From Gemmata massiliana (GTDB lineage Bacteria; Planctomycetota; Planctomycetia; Gemmatales; Gemmataceae), in assembly GCA_000531095.1 (NCBI GenBank), contig HG799462.1, forward strand, positions 1,558,894 to 1,622,893: 64,000 bases of DNA, given 5' to 3'. Positions within the stretch are counted from its first letter, which is position 1; each line of letters opens with the position of its first letter. The notes under the pieces were generated by a model. That model made no database searches and was not told the DNA's origin. It saw only the letters and a list, made by a program, of their open reading frames with translations. Shown here piece after piece: positions 1 through 8,182 of the stretch. The position numbers and the translations under genes are program-made.

Positions 1-143
1 TGCGCGCGTTTATGCGCGTCCCGTGACCCGGCTCGTTCCCAACCGAACTCATCAGTGCCGATGTCGATCGTCGCCCGAAGCCGAGGGGTTCTTCCCAACG
101 GCTTTTCGGACGCTCGCCGAGGTTCCGATGTGGAGAGCCGCGT

Positions 144-2117
144 ATGTCAGAATCAACAGTTGGCGCCCCTGAACCGAGAAGCCGCTTCGGCGGCCTCCGG
201 CAAGTCCTCATCACCTTGTTTGCGCGCCTCAGGTTCGTTGCAATCCTGGGCGTCATCGGGCTCGTGATCGTTAAGTGGGATCTGCTCAACGCCCACTACG
301 AGAAGTGGACACGGTCCGCGCACGAAGCTGATCACGGAACCTCCGACACCGAGTACTTCTGCCCGATGCACCCGCAGATCGTGCGGGACACCGGCAAAGA
401 GAAGTGCCCGATCTGCTTTATGCCGCTCTCAAAGCGAAAGAAGGGCGAGGGGACGGACGAGGCCCTGCCCGCCGGTGTTGTGAGTCGGGTGCAGCTCTCG
501 CCGTACCGGATCGTACTCGCGGGGGTAAAAACGACGCCGGTCAGCTACCTCGCGCTCACAAAGGAGATCACGACGGTCGGCACCGTCGAGTTCGACGAGC
601 GGGGGCTAAAGCACGTCGCCGCGCGCGTCAAAGGCCGGATCGACAAGCTCGGCGTGAACCAGACAGGTCAGATGGTCCACAAGGGGGACGAGCTCGCTAC
701 GCTCTACAGCCCGGACCTCGTTGTTACCGTACAGAACATGCTCGACGCCCGCCGTGCAGGGAACAAGGAACTCGAGCGGATCTCCCGCGAACGGCTCGCC
801 CTGTGGGGCATCGAAGGGGATCAGATCGAGGAAATGCTGAAGACCGGAAAGCCCGTCACGCAGGTTTCCGTCCGCTCGCCGATCGACGGGCACGTGATCC
901 GGAAGTACCAGACCGAGGGCCGGTACGTGGACGAGGGGACGCCGCTCTACGACGTCGCCGACCTGAACACGATCTGGATCCAGGCGCAGGTGTACGAAGA
1001 GGACTTGGCGTTTCTTCCGGCAGAGAGCCACGAGCTCTCGAAAGACGACCGCCTGCCGGTGAAGGCCACCACGCGCGCCTACCCGGGCGAGACGTTCGCG
1101 GGCACCCTGTCGTTTGTCTACCCGCACGTCGACCAGGAGACGCGCACCCTCACCGTCCGCTTCGAGCTCGCAAACAAAGACGGCAGACTAAAGCCCGGCA
1201 TGACGTCGACGGTGAAGCTCGCCCTCCCGCCCGAGAAGCTCTCTCGCGTCGGAAGCGGGAGCGCGCGGCTGAAGCTCGAAGGGGCCCGCGTGCTTGCGGT
1301 TCCCGAGGGGAGCGTCATCGACACCGGCTCGCTGAAGCTCGTCTACCGGGAGGAGTCGCCGGGCGTGTTCGAAGGCGTGCAGGTGAATTTAGGCCCGCGG
1401 ATGGCGACGCCGGAAGGGGCCCCGTACTTCCCGGTGTTAGCGGGACTCGAGGCCGGCCAGACGGTCGTCACCGCGGGATCGTTTCTCATCGATGCGGAGA
1501 CGAGACTCAACCCGGCCGCAGGCTCGATCTACATCGGTGGGAGCGGCAGCGGGCCGAAGGGGGGCGCAACGGTCCGGCCGTCGACGCCCGAGGACCCGGA
1601 GCAGAAGGTCAGCGCCAACTTGGCGAAGCTCGCCGCGGAAGACAGGCCGCTTGCCGAGGCTCAAGGCACCTGCCCGGTGCTCACCGGGAGCGCCCTCGGC
1701 TCTATGGGAAAGCCCGTCAAGGTGACGCTCGAGGGGAAGCCGGTCTTTCTCTGCTGTAGCGGATGCGAGGGGAAAGCGACGGCCGAGCCGGCCAAGATCC
1801 TCGCCCGCGTGGAAGAGCTCAAAGCCGGAAAGAAGCCGAAGCTCGAAGAGCGGACCCCGCTCGACAAGGAGGAGGCGGAGGTCAGGACCCAGCTCGCGAA
1901 GCTGTCCCCGGAAGACCGCGCGCTTGCTGTAAAGCAGCGGTTCTGTCCCGTAACCGACGAGCGCCTCGGGTCGATGGGCGTGCCACTAAAGATCATGGCC
2001 GACGGTGCCCCGGTCTTCATCTGCTGCAAGAGCTGTAAGGAGGACGTCCTCGCAAAGCCGGCGGTGATGCGCGCGAAGGTCCAGGGGTTCACGAGGGGCG
2101 AGGCGCCGAAGAAGTAG
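144..2117 (+). CDS. cusB: RND efflux periplasmic adaptor, CusB-like, with extra metal-binding domains
   Basis: Membrane-fusion subunit that should link the CusA-like permease downstream to an outer-membrane channel for Cu(I)/Ag(I) export. A membrane anchor lies near residues 25-42. A heavy-metal-binding domain follows at about 71-95 (CPMHP...CPICFMPL). The adaptor core (barrel-sandwich and beta-barrel) spans about 110-460, with SPIDGHVI marking the lipoyl-like half. Unusually, the C-terminus carries two copies of a short CC module, at about 510-541 (CPVLTG...LCCSGC) and 601-632 (CPVTDE...ICCKSC), separated by charged linkers. The same module occurs alone in lipoproteins at 35.0 and 35.4 kb. 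At 657 residues it is much longer than CusB of E. coli (about 400). The start has a GGAGAG element just upstream. It is first in a cusB-cusF-cusA run with 22-40 bp gaps. Metal specificity is inferred. Confidence 0.9.
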   Translation: MSESTVGAPEPRSRFGGLRQVLITLFARLRFVAILGVIGLVIVKWDLLNAHYEKWTRSAHEADHGTSDTEYFCPMHPQIVRDTGKEKCPICFMPLSKRKKGEGTDEALPAGVVSRVQLSPYRIVLAGVKTTPVSYLALTKEITTVGTVEFDERGLKHVAARVKGRIDKLGVNQTGQMVHKGDELATLYSPDLVVTVQNMLDARRAGNKELERISRERLALWGIEGDQIEEMLKTGKPVTQVSVRSPIDGHVIRKYQTEGRYVDEGTPLYDVADLNTIWIQAQVYEEDLAFLPAESHELSKDDRLPVKATTRAYPGETFAGTLSFVYPHVDQETRTLTVRFELANKDGRLKPGMTSTVKLALPPEKLSRVGSGSARLKLEGARVLAVPEGSVIDTGSLKLVYREESPGVFEGVQVNLGPRMATPEGAPYFPVLAGLEAGQTVVTAGSFLIDAETRLNPAAGSIYIGGSGSGPKGGATVRPSTPEDPEQKVSANLAKLAAEDRPLAEAQGTCPVLTGSALGSMGKPVKVTLEGKPVFLCCSGCEGKATAEPAKILARVEELKAGKKPKLEERTPLDKEEAEVRTQLAKLSPEDRALAVKQRFCPVTDERLGSMGVPLKIMADGAPVFICCKSCKEDVLAKPAVMRAKVQGFTRGEAPKK

Positions 2118-2157
2118 TGCCAACCGAACACGACCCTAACCGCGAAGGAGAAATGCC

Positions 2158-2484
2158 ATGAGCCTATTCGTCCGCTCTCTCGTCCTCACCGCCCTTATCG
2201 CCGCCGGGGGGGGCACCATCGGCTGCCAGGGCCCAACCGGTTCGTCCCCCAAAGAGGCGCCGAAGCTCTACGACGTGAAGGGAACGGTGGTCTCGCTCGA
2301 CCGCGAGAAGAAGGCCGTCACCCTCGACCACGAGGACATCCCGGGTCTGATGAAGGCGATGAAAATGGAATTTGCAGTGGATGACGCGAAAGTTCTCGAC
2401 GGCCTGACCGCCGGCGATGCGGTGACAGGGAAGCTCAAAGCCGACGGCGGTAACTACGTCGTCACGAGCCTTTCAAAGCGCTAA
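2158..2484 (+). CDS. cusF: CusF-like copper-binding lipoprotein
   Basis: Small periplasmic Cu(I)/Ag(I) chaperone of the CusF type that would pass metal to the adaptor and pump encoded on either side. The N-terminus is a signal peptide ending in a weak lipobox (TIGC, Cys about 23), so the protein is probably lipid-anchored. The mature part has the small beta-barrel pattern (YDVKGTVVSLD...VTLDHEDIPGLM) and a Met-rich metal site, MKAMKMEF. The length (108 residues) is normal for the family. It is preceded by GAAGGAGAA and sits 40 bp after cusB and 22 bp before cusA, so co-transcription is likely. Confidence 0.85.
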   Translation: MSLFVRSLVLTALIAAGGGTIGCQGPTGSSPKEAPKLYDVKGTVVSLDREKKAVTLDHEDIPGLMKAMKMEFAVDDAKVLDGLTAGDAVTGKLKADGGNYVVTSLSKR

Positions 2485-2506
2485 CGGCTCGGTCGAGGAA
2501 ACTGCC

Positions 2507-5500
2507 ATGATCGAGAAGCTCATCGAGTACTCCGTCAGGAACCGGTTCGTGGTGCTCGCATTGGCTGCGGCCCTCGCGGTCTTTGGCGTGTACGCGACTC
2601 TCAACACGCCCGTCGACGCGGTCCCCGACCTGTCAGAGAACCAGGTGATCGTGTTCACCGACTGGCCCGGAAGGAGCCCGCGAGAGATCGAGGACCAAGT
2701 CACGTACCCGCTCTCACTCCGCCTCCAGGGGCTCTCCGGAATCAGGGCGGTGCGGTCGTCCTCTGAGTTCAACTTCTCGATGATTACACTCATCTTCGAC
2801 GAGAAAACCGATTTCTACTTCGCCCGCCAGCGGGTGCTCGAGCGGCTGACGCAAGCACCGGGCTTCCTCCCGCAGGGCGTTGTTCCTTATCTCGCCCCGG
2901 ATGCGACGGCGCTCGGACAAATCTTCTGGTACACGGTCGAGCCGAGCCCGAAGCACCCGATCGAACCGGGAAAACTCTGGGCCCTGAACAAGTTCTACAT
3001 CGCCCCCCAGCTCAATGCCGCGGCCGGAGTCGCAGAAGTTGCGCCCGTCGGCGGCGCTCCGCTCGAGTACCAAGTTGACGTCCAGCCCGAGACACTCCGG
3101 GCGTACGGCGTCACCGTGGGGGAACTCTTCTCCGCCGTCTCCCGGAGCAACCTCCCCGCCGGCGGCGGAGTCATCCAGAAGAATAACGCCGAATACATCG
3201 TCCGCGGGGTGGGCTGGATCAAAGACAAGGGGGACATCGAGAACACGGTCATCAAGGAGGTGAACGGAACCCCCGTTTACATCAAGACCGTGGCGACGGT
3301 GCAACTCGGGACCCAGTTCCGTCGGAGCGTCTTTGAGAAGGACGGTAACGAAGTGGCGGGGGGCGTCGTTCTCATGCGTCACGGCGAGAACCCGCTCGCG
3401 GTTACGAAGCGCGTGAAGCAGAAGATCCAGGAGCTCCAGCCCGGCCTTCCCGAGGGCGTCCAGATAGTCCCCGCCTACGACAGGACGCGGCTCATCACCG
3501 GCGCCATCCACACGTTGGCGGAGGTGATGTGGCACGAGATGCTCATCGCGTCCGTCGCAATCCTCCTCATCCTCGTTCACGTGAGGAGTGCGTTCGTCAT
3601 CTGCGTCACGCTCCCGCTCTCGGTGCTGTTCTCGTTTCTCCTGATGTTCTTGCTCCGCCGGTTTGGGATTATCGACATCCAGGCCAACATCATGTCGCTT
3701 GCCGGGATCACGATCTCGATCGGGATTCTCGTCGACCAGGCGATCGTGATGGTGGAGAACGCGACCCACCACCTCAAAGAAAAATTCGGCAACGAGAAGG
3801 TCACCGGGGATACGAAGGAGATCGTGATTAACGCGTGCCGCACGGTCGGCCGGCCGATCTTCTTTTCCGTCCTCATCATGCTCCTCTCGTTTGTCCCGGT
3901 GTTCATGCTGTCCGGCCGGGAAGGGAAGTACTTTCACCCGCTCGCGTTCACGAAGAGCTTCGCCCTCCTCGGGGTCGCCCTCATTTCGGTGACGGTCGTG
4001 CCCGCGCTCATCCCGAGTTTCATTCGCGGGCGCTTAAAGAGCGAGGAAGACAACTGGATCGTCCGCGGCTTCATTCGCGTCTACAAGCCGCTCCTCACGT
4101 GGGCCCTCCCGCGGCGGAACCTCGTCATGTGGGCGTTCGCGGCGCTTTTGATCCTTGCCGCCGGCCTCTTCCCGATTCAGGCGCTCGTCGGCATGGGTGC
4201 CTCGCAATCGGCGTGGCAGACGATGTACCTCATCACGTTCGGACTCGTAACGCTTCTGACCGTTGCGTTCACCCGCGGCCCGTGGGCTCAGGCCGCGTCG
4301 CTCGCGACGCTGACGCTGTTAGCCCTCTGGGCGTTTCACTTCCCGAAGATCGGCGTCTCGTTCATGCCGGCGCTCGACGAGGGGACGACGCTCGACATGC
4401 CGGTCACGGTGCCCAGGGTAGGCGTGACGCAGGCGGCGGACGACTTAAAGGCCCGGGACGCGCTCCTCCGCGGGTTCCCGGAGGTCGAGAGCGTGGTCGG
4501 CAAGTCGGGGCGCGCCGACACGCCGACCGACCCGGCCCCGCTCGACATGGTCGAGACGTTCGTTAACTTCAGGCCGCGAGAGTTCTGGCCGAAGCGCGTG
4601 CTCCGCTTCCCGGACGCCGAGCGGCAGACTCGGGATGCACTGAGAGCGCTCGAAGACGGGGGATACCTTGTGCCAGCCCCGCACGCAGACGACCGGGACA
4701 ACCTTGTCAACGATTCGGCGCAAAAGGCGCTCGAGCGGTTCGACGAGACAATGCGTGAGCTCGCCCGCCGCCGCTACACCGAGATCGATCGCGAGCTCGG
4801 TGCCGTACTCACGCGGTTCGTCGTCTCCGAAACGGTGACGCGGATGCGGGCGGGGGGCCATCTCGACTCGCTGACGACTGAAGACGAGTCGAAGGTGACC
4901 GACGACCTCACCAGCCGCTTTGAGCCGGACGAGGGTGCCCGCCTCGCGAAACACCCGGCCCTAGAAATCGTGACGCGCATCCAGCGGCAGACGGCCGACC
5001 ATCTCGCGCACCGAAAGTTCATCTCCGACCCGGCGTCGGCGCTCGAGCTCAAAGAAACCCGGTTTGCGGCCCTCCGGAGTAGCATCCGCGAAGCGGTCGG
5101 CGGTAGCCGAGCAACGCTCGCGAGCGCCGTACTCGCTGATACCGAGGCGCGGCGCGAAGCGCTCTGGCGGGAGCGGGTCCGGCAGGTGAACTGGGAGGTA
5201 TTTGACCGCGGGACGGAGAGCTTCACGTGGTTTGCAATCGACGAACTGATAGCCGCTGCCCGCGGTCTGGGACTCGTCGGCACCGCCCCGCAGGGGGCCG
5301 CCTCGGAGCGGTTTACGGCCGAGTCGATGAAGGCGCGACTCGGGAAGTCCTACGACGGGGCGGCGCTCGAACCCTTCGGGAAGCTCCGCGAGGAGCTCGA
5401 GAAGCCCTTCCGCGGGCGGGTCTTCTTCTGGCCTCGCCAGGGCGGCCCCAAAGGGGACTTGGTCGACGACGAGTTCGGGCGCGTGCTCCAGGTCCCCGGG

Positions 5501-6856
5501 TGGTCGAACATCTTCACCCAGCCCATCATCAACCGGATCGAGATGCTCTCGACGGGCGTCAGGACCGACATCGGCATCAAGGTGTTCGGGCCGGACTTGG
5601 ACACCGTCGACCGCGTCTGCAAACAGATCGAAGCGGCGGTCAAGCCTGTGCCCGGGGCGCGAGACGTCGTCGCCGCACCCATCATGGGCAAGGGATACCT
5701 CGAGGTGACGGTCGACCGCGAGAAGGCGGCCCGCTACGGCGTCACCGTCGAGGACGTCGAAACCGAGATCGAGATGGCGATCGGGGGCCGCGTCGTAACA
5801 CAGACGGTCGAGAAGCGCGACCGATTCCCGGTCCGAATTCGTTATGCCCGAGCGAACCGCGAGGACGAGGAAGCGGTTAAAAGGCTCTTGGTCGCGGGGA
5901 GCGCCAGGGTCGAGCGGCCGGCGATGGACGCGGGCCAAGGCCCTCCGGCACTCACCCTCGACGGTGCTCCGGCCGGGCATCAGGCGGTGCCCGGGCATGC
6001 CGCGCGCGGAAAGCCCCTCATTCCGATCGCCTCGGTCGCCGACGTCCGGATCGTTGAAGGCCCCGCGGTCATCAAGAGCGAGAACGGGCGGCTTCTGAAC
6101 TACGTGACCTTGAACGTCCGCGGCCGGGACGCCGTGGGGTTTGTCGAGGAGGCGCGGCGGGTCGTCGAACAGAAGGTGAAGCTCCCCGAGGGGGTCCACG
6201 TCGAGTGGGCCGGCGAGTTTGAGCACCAGGAGCGGGCGGCGCAGACGCTCAAAATCGTCTTCCCGGTTGTTATCCTCGTCATCTTCCTGATCCTCTACCT
6301 CACCTACCACGATTTCGCCGACGCGGTCCTCATGATGCTCGCGGTGCCCGAAGCGCTCGCGGGCGGGGCGTTCTTCCTTTACCTCTTCCCGAAGATCGTG
6401 AACGGCTGGGATTCCCCGCCCGTCGACTTCAGCGTCGCCGTGTGGGTGGGGTTCATCGCCTGTTTCGGGATGGCGACCGAGACCGGCATCATCATGCTCG
6501 TCTACCTGCGGGAGGCCATCGAGAAGCGAGGAGGCCTGGAGAACATTACGTCTTTGGACGAACTCCGGGAGGCGGTCATCGAGGGCGCGGTGCACCGCCT
6601 CCGGCCGAAACTCCTTACCGAGGGTGTCGCCATCATCGCCATCTTCCCGATGGTGTTCGCTTCCGGAGTCGGGGGCGAGGTGCTTGCACCGATGGCGTTG
6701 CCGGTTCTCGGCGGCCTCCTCATCTCAGACGAGGTGGTCGACCTCTTCCTCCCAGTCCGCTTTTACTGGGTCAGGCGGGCGCGGTGGCTCAAACTTCAGG
6801 AAGCGAAACTGAAAAACGAGACGGCGAAGGCCGAGGCGGGTGCTGCCCCCGTTTGA
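2507..6856 (+). CDS. cusA: Heavy-metal efflux RND permease, CusA-like, with large insertions
   Basis: Inner-membrane proton-driven pump of the HME-RND family. The proton-relay helix motif GILVDQAIVMVEN lies near residue 405. Met residues in FMPALDEG (about 619) and the following DMP favour Cu(I)/Ag(I). At 1449 residues it is about 400 longer than E. coli CusA. Two regions account for most of this. At 535-620 the usual single helix before FMPALDEG is replaced by about three hydrophobic segments. At about 690-983 an insertion of roughly 295 residues, charged and predicted helical, sits in the periplasmic porter domain between PREFWPKR and the GWSNIFTQPI segment. A shorter linker is inserted near 1145-1170. 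The reading frame is intact throughout. The partner adaptor and CusF-like genes lie immediately upstream. The TolC partner may be the gene at 8.2-9.7 kb. Confidence 0.93.
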   Translation: MIEKLIEYSVRNRFVVLALAAALAVFGVYATLNTPVDAVPDLSENQVIVFTDWPGRSPREIEDQVTYPLSLRLQGLSGIRAVRSSSEFNFSMITLIFDEKTDFYFARQRVLERLTQAPGFLPQGVVPYLAPDATALGQIFWYTVEPSPKHPIEPGKLWALNKFYIAPQLNAAAGVAEVAPVGGAPLEYQVDVQPETLRAYGVTVGELFSAVSRSNLPAGGGVIQKNNAEYIVRGVGWIKDKGDIENTVIKEVNGTPVYIKTVATVQLGTQFRRSVFEKDGNEVAGGVVLMRHGENPLAVTKRVKQKIQELQPGLPEGVQIVPAYDRTRLITGAIHTLAEVMWHEMLIASVAILLILVHVRSAFVICVTLPLSVLFSFLLMFLLRRFGIIDIQANIMSLAGITISIGILVDQAIVMVENATHHLKEKFGNEKVTGDTKEIVINACRTVGRPIFFSVLIMLLSFVPVFMLSGREGKYFHPLAFTKSFALLGVALISVTVVPALIPSFIRGRLKSEEDNWIVRGFIRVYKPLLTWALPRRNLVMWAFAALLILAAGLFPIQALVGMGASQSAWQTMYLITFGLVTLLTVAFTRGPWAQAASLATLTLLALWAFHFPKIGVSFMPALDEGTTLDMPVTVPRVGVTQAADDLKARDALLRGFPEVESVVGKSGRADTPTDPAPLDMVETFVNFRPREFWPKRVLRFPDAERQTRDALRALEDGGYLVPAPHADDRDNLVNDSAQKALERFDETMRELARRRYTEIDRELGAVLTRFVVSETVTRMRAGGHLDSLTTEDESKVTDDLTSRFEPDEGARLAKHPALEIVTRIQRQTADHLAHRKFISDPASALELKETRFAALRSSIREAVGGSRATLASAVLADTEARREALWRERVRQVNWEVFDRGTESFTWFAIDELIAAARGLGLVGTAPQGAASERFTAESMKARLGKSYDGAALEPFGKLREELEKPFRGRVFFWPRQGGPKGDLVDDEFGRVLQVPGWSNIFTQPIINRIEMLSTGVRTDIGIKVFGPDLDTVDRVCKQIEAAVKPVPGARDVVAAPIMGKGYLEVTVDREKAARYGVTVEDVETEIEMAIGGRVVTQTVEKRDRFPVRIRYARANREDEEAVKRLLVAGSARVERPAMDAGQGPPALTLDGAPAGHQAVPGHAARGKPLIPIASVADVRIVEGPAVIKSENGRLLNYVTLNVRGRDAVGFVEEARRVVEQKVKLPEGVHVEWAGEFEHQERAAQTLKIVFPVVILVIFLILYLTYHDFADAVLMMLAVPEALAGGAFFLYLFPKIVNGWDSPPVDFSVAVWVGFIACFGMATETGIIMLVYLREAIEKRGGLENITSLDELREAVIEGAVHRLRPKLLTEGVAIIAIFPMVFASGVGGEVLAPMALPVLGGLLISDEVVDLFLPVRFYWVRRARWLKLQEAKLKNETAKAEAGAAPV

Positions 6857-7014
6857 GCTTCAGCCGAGGCCCGACTCGGGTCTCGGACATGCATCGTGCT
6901 GGGGCGGGAACGCTATCGGCTCGGTTGGACGTGAGTGCGGTCCGAGCGCCCGAAATCGAGGTCACGGACCGGCGTAGCCAAGCATCCGGTCGAGGCGAGT
7001 AGTGGAGGTTTACG

Positions 7015-7509
7015 ATGTCTCCGTTCGGCGGCACGCTGGTAAAGTTCCTTGCTACCTTGGCGGCATTCCTGACCGTCTTGAGCGGCGTGCCGCGGACCCA
7101 ATGCGTGTGCCCCGACGGTCGGGTCAAGCTCTTCTGCTCCGGACCGACTGCCGACCGGTGCTGTTGCTTCGCTTATTCGCCGGACACCTCTCCTCGGGCG
7201 GGCGCGATTTCCCGTGCACATGGTGCCGGCGAGACGCCCACCTGCTGCGCGCAAGGGGCCGCCGCGTCGCACGACGACAAGTCGCCTCACGCCCAGGCCG
7301 CCTGCGGTTGTGAGCACACGGTGGTCTCTCCGCTTCTTGCGTCCATAGCGGAGAAGGAGCTTTCCGGGCCGGTCGAGATGGCCCCGCCTATTCTCCGGAG
7401 CTTTGTCGAGGTTAATGCCGAGAAGTCGGTCTGCACTCAGGTGATTACTCGGCGGTCACTCCTTTCACCGCTCGACCTCGTCGTCGCCTTCTGCCACTTC
7501 ACCTGTTGA
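7015..7509 (+). CDS. Small Cys-rich exported protein, copy A (CopL-like in style)
   Basis: I do not recognise a named family. The 164-residue protein has an N-terminal signal-like hydrophobic stretch (LVKFLATLAAFLTVLSG), then Cys clusters CVC, CCC, CC and CGC, an acidic/His patch, and a hydrophobic C-terminal part ending FCHFTC. It is one of five similarly built proteins here (others start at 24211, 33295, 50143 and 57541). A candidate ribosome site (TGGAGG) precedes the ATG. Unlike the other four it follows an efflux operon rather than heading one. By analogy with CopL of Xanthomonas and DUF2946-type proteins, a role in periplasmic metal binding or metal-responsive regulation is possible, but this is inference. 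Confidence 0.7.
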   Translation: MSPFGGTLVKFLATLAAFLTVLSGVPRTQCVCPDGRVKLFCSGPTADRCCCFAYSPDTSPRAGAISRAHGAGETPTCCAQGAAASHDDKSPHAQAACGCEHTVVSPLLASIAEKELSGPVEMAPPILRSFVEVNAEKSVCTQVITRRSLLSPLDLVVAFCHFTC

Positions 7510-7731
7510 TCATTGTCTCCCGGGCGCGCGGGGTTGGTTTGACCACGCGGTCGCCGGGTGATTCGCTATTGCCTTCGGCCCGCTCCCTGGGCGCGTGGGC
7601 AATTTCAATCGTTTCGTGATTTCGGTCCAACGTTCCTTAACCCTGACCGGCGACGCCACCGACCTCACCCCGTCCGTAAGGGGGTATTTGAGAGGCGCGG
7701 TTGGATCAGCCGGTGAAGCTGGAGTACGTCC

Positions 7732-8058
7732 ATGTTTCGGATCAACCTGCCTACCATCCTGGGTCTCACCTTCGCGACCTGCCTCACCCTCGGGGCTTCG
7801 ACTCACGCAACGGCTGCTCCTCCCCCGGGCATGCGGTGGAGCGACCACGCGGGTCTCACCTCGCCGCAGACCCGTCCCGCGCCGGTCGACCAGAGGCGGT
7901 ACGGCTTCCAACCCTCCTACGGCTACCAGCGGTACCCCCGCGGGTTTTCTCCGGCACCACTCACACCCGCTGTGGTCGTGACCACGGCACCACCGGTGAC
8001 GGTTTACCGGGGATCTCTCGGGGGCGTCGGCCCGGTAGCGGCCCATTCCTGCCGCTGA
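7732..8058 (+). CDS. Small secreted protein of unknown function
   Basis: A 108-residue product with a clear signal peptide (about residues 1-29, cleaved near THATA-A). The mature part is rich in Pro, Tyr, Arg and Gly (for example RYGFQPSYGYQRY) with no Cys motif beyond the penultimate Cys. No family is recognised. A GGAG element lies about 8 bp before the ATG. The gene is convergent with the TolC gene on the other strand, and a hairpin separates the two. Its place between Cu-efflux genes suggests envelope localisation but says nothing firm about function. Confidence 0.55.
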   Translation: MFRINLPTILGLTFATCLTLGASTHATAAPPPGMRWSDHAGLTSPQTRPAPVDQRRYGFQPSYGYQRYPRGFSPAPLTPAVVVTTAPPVTVYRGSLGGVGPVAAHSCR

Positions 8059-8069
8059 GAAGTGAACCA

Positions 8070-8099
8070 GCCCGGCCGCTCCGAAAGGAGTTGCCGGGC
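8070..8099. terminator. Hairpin between convergent genes, candidate bidirectional terminator
   Basis: GCCCGGC at 8070-8076 pairs with GCCGGGC at 8093-8099. An inner stem, CTCC (8079-8082) with GGAG (8087-8090), closes a GAAA tetraloop. No T-tract follows. It sits just after the stop of the secreted-protein gene and downstream of the TolC gene on the minus strand. Confidence 0.55.
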
Positions 8100-8182
8100 C
8101 ATCGGTGGTGGTGATTACTGTTCGCCCGAGTGGCCTTCCACCTCTCCCCGCCGCGTATTCATTGCGGCGGGCCTCACCCTGC

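Noticed and set aside
404-1759. 451-codon plus-strand frame inside the CusB-like gene
   Set aside because: Arg/Gly/Ala-rich out-of-frame translation; the overlapping frame has the full adaptor signature.
2714-6595. Long minus-strand open frames over the CusA-like gene (about 400 and 540 codons)
   Set aside because: They are antisense to a clear RND permease, have very biased composition (Asp, Arg, Glu, His), and no start or domain support. GC-rich codon use opens such frames.
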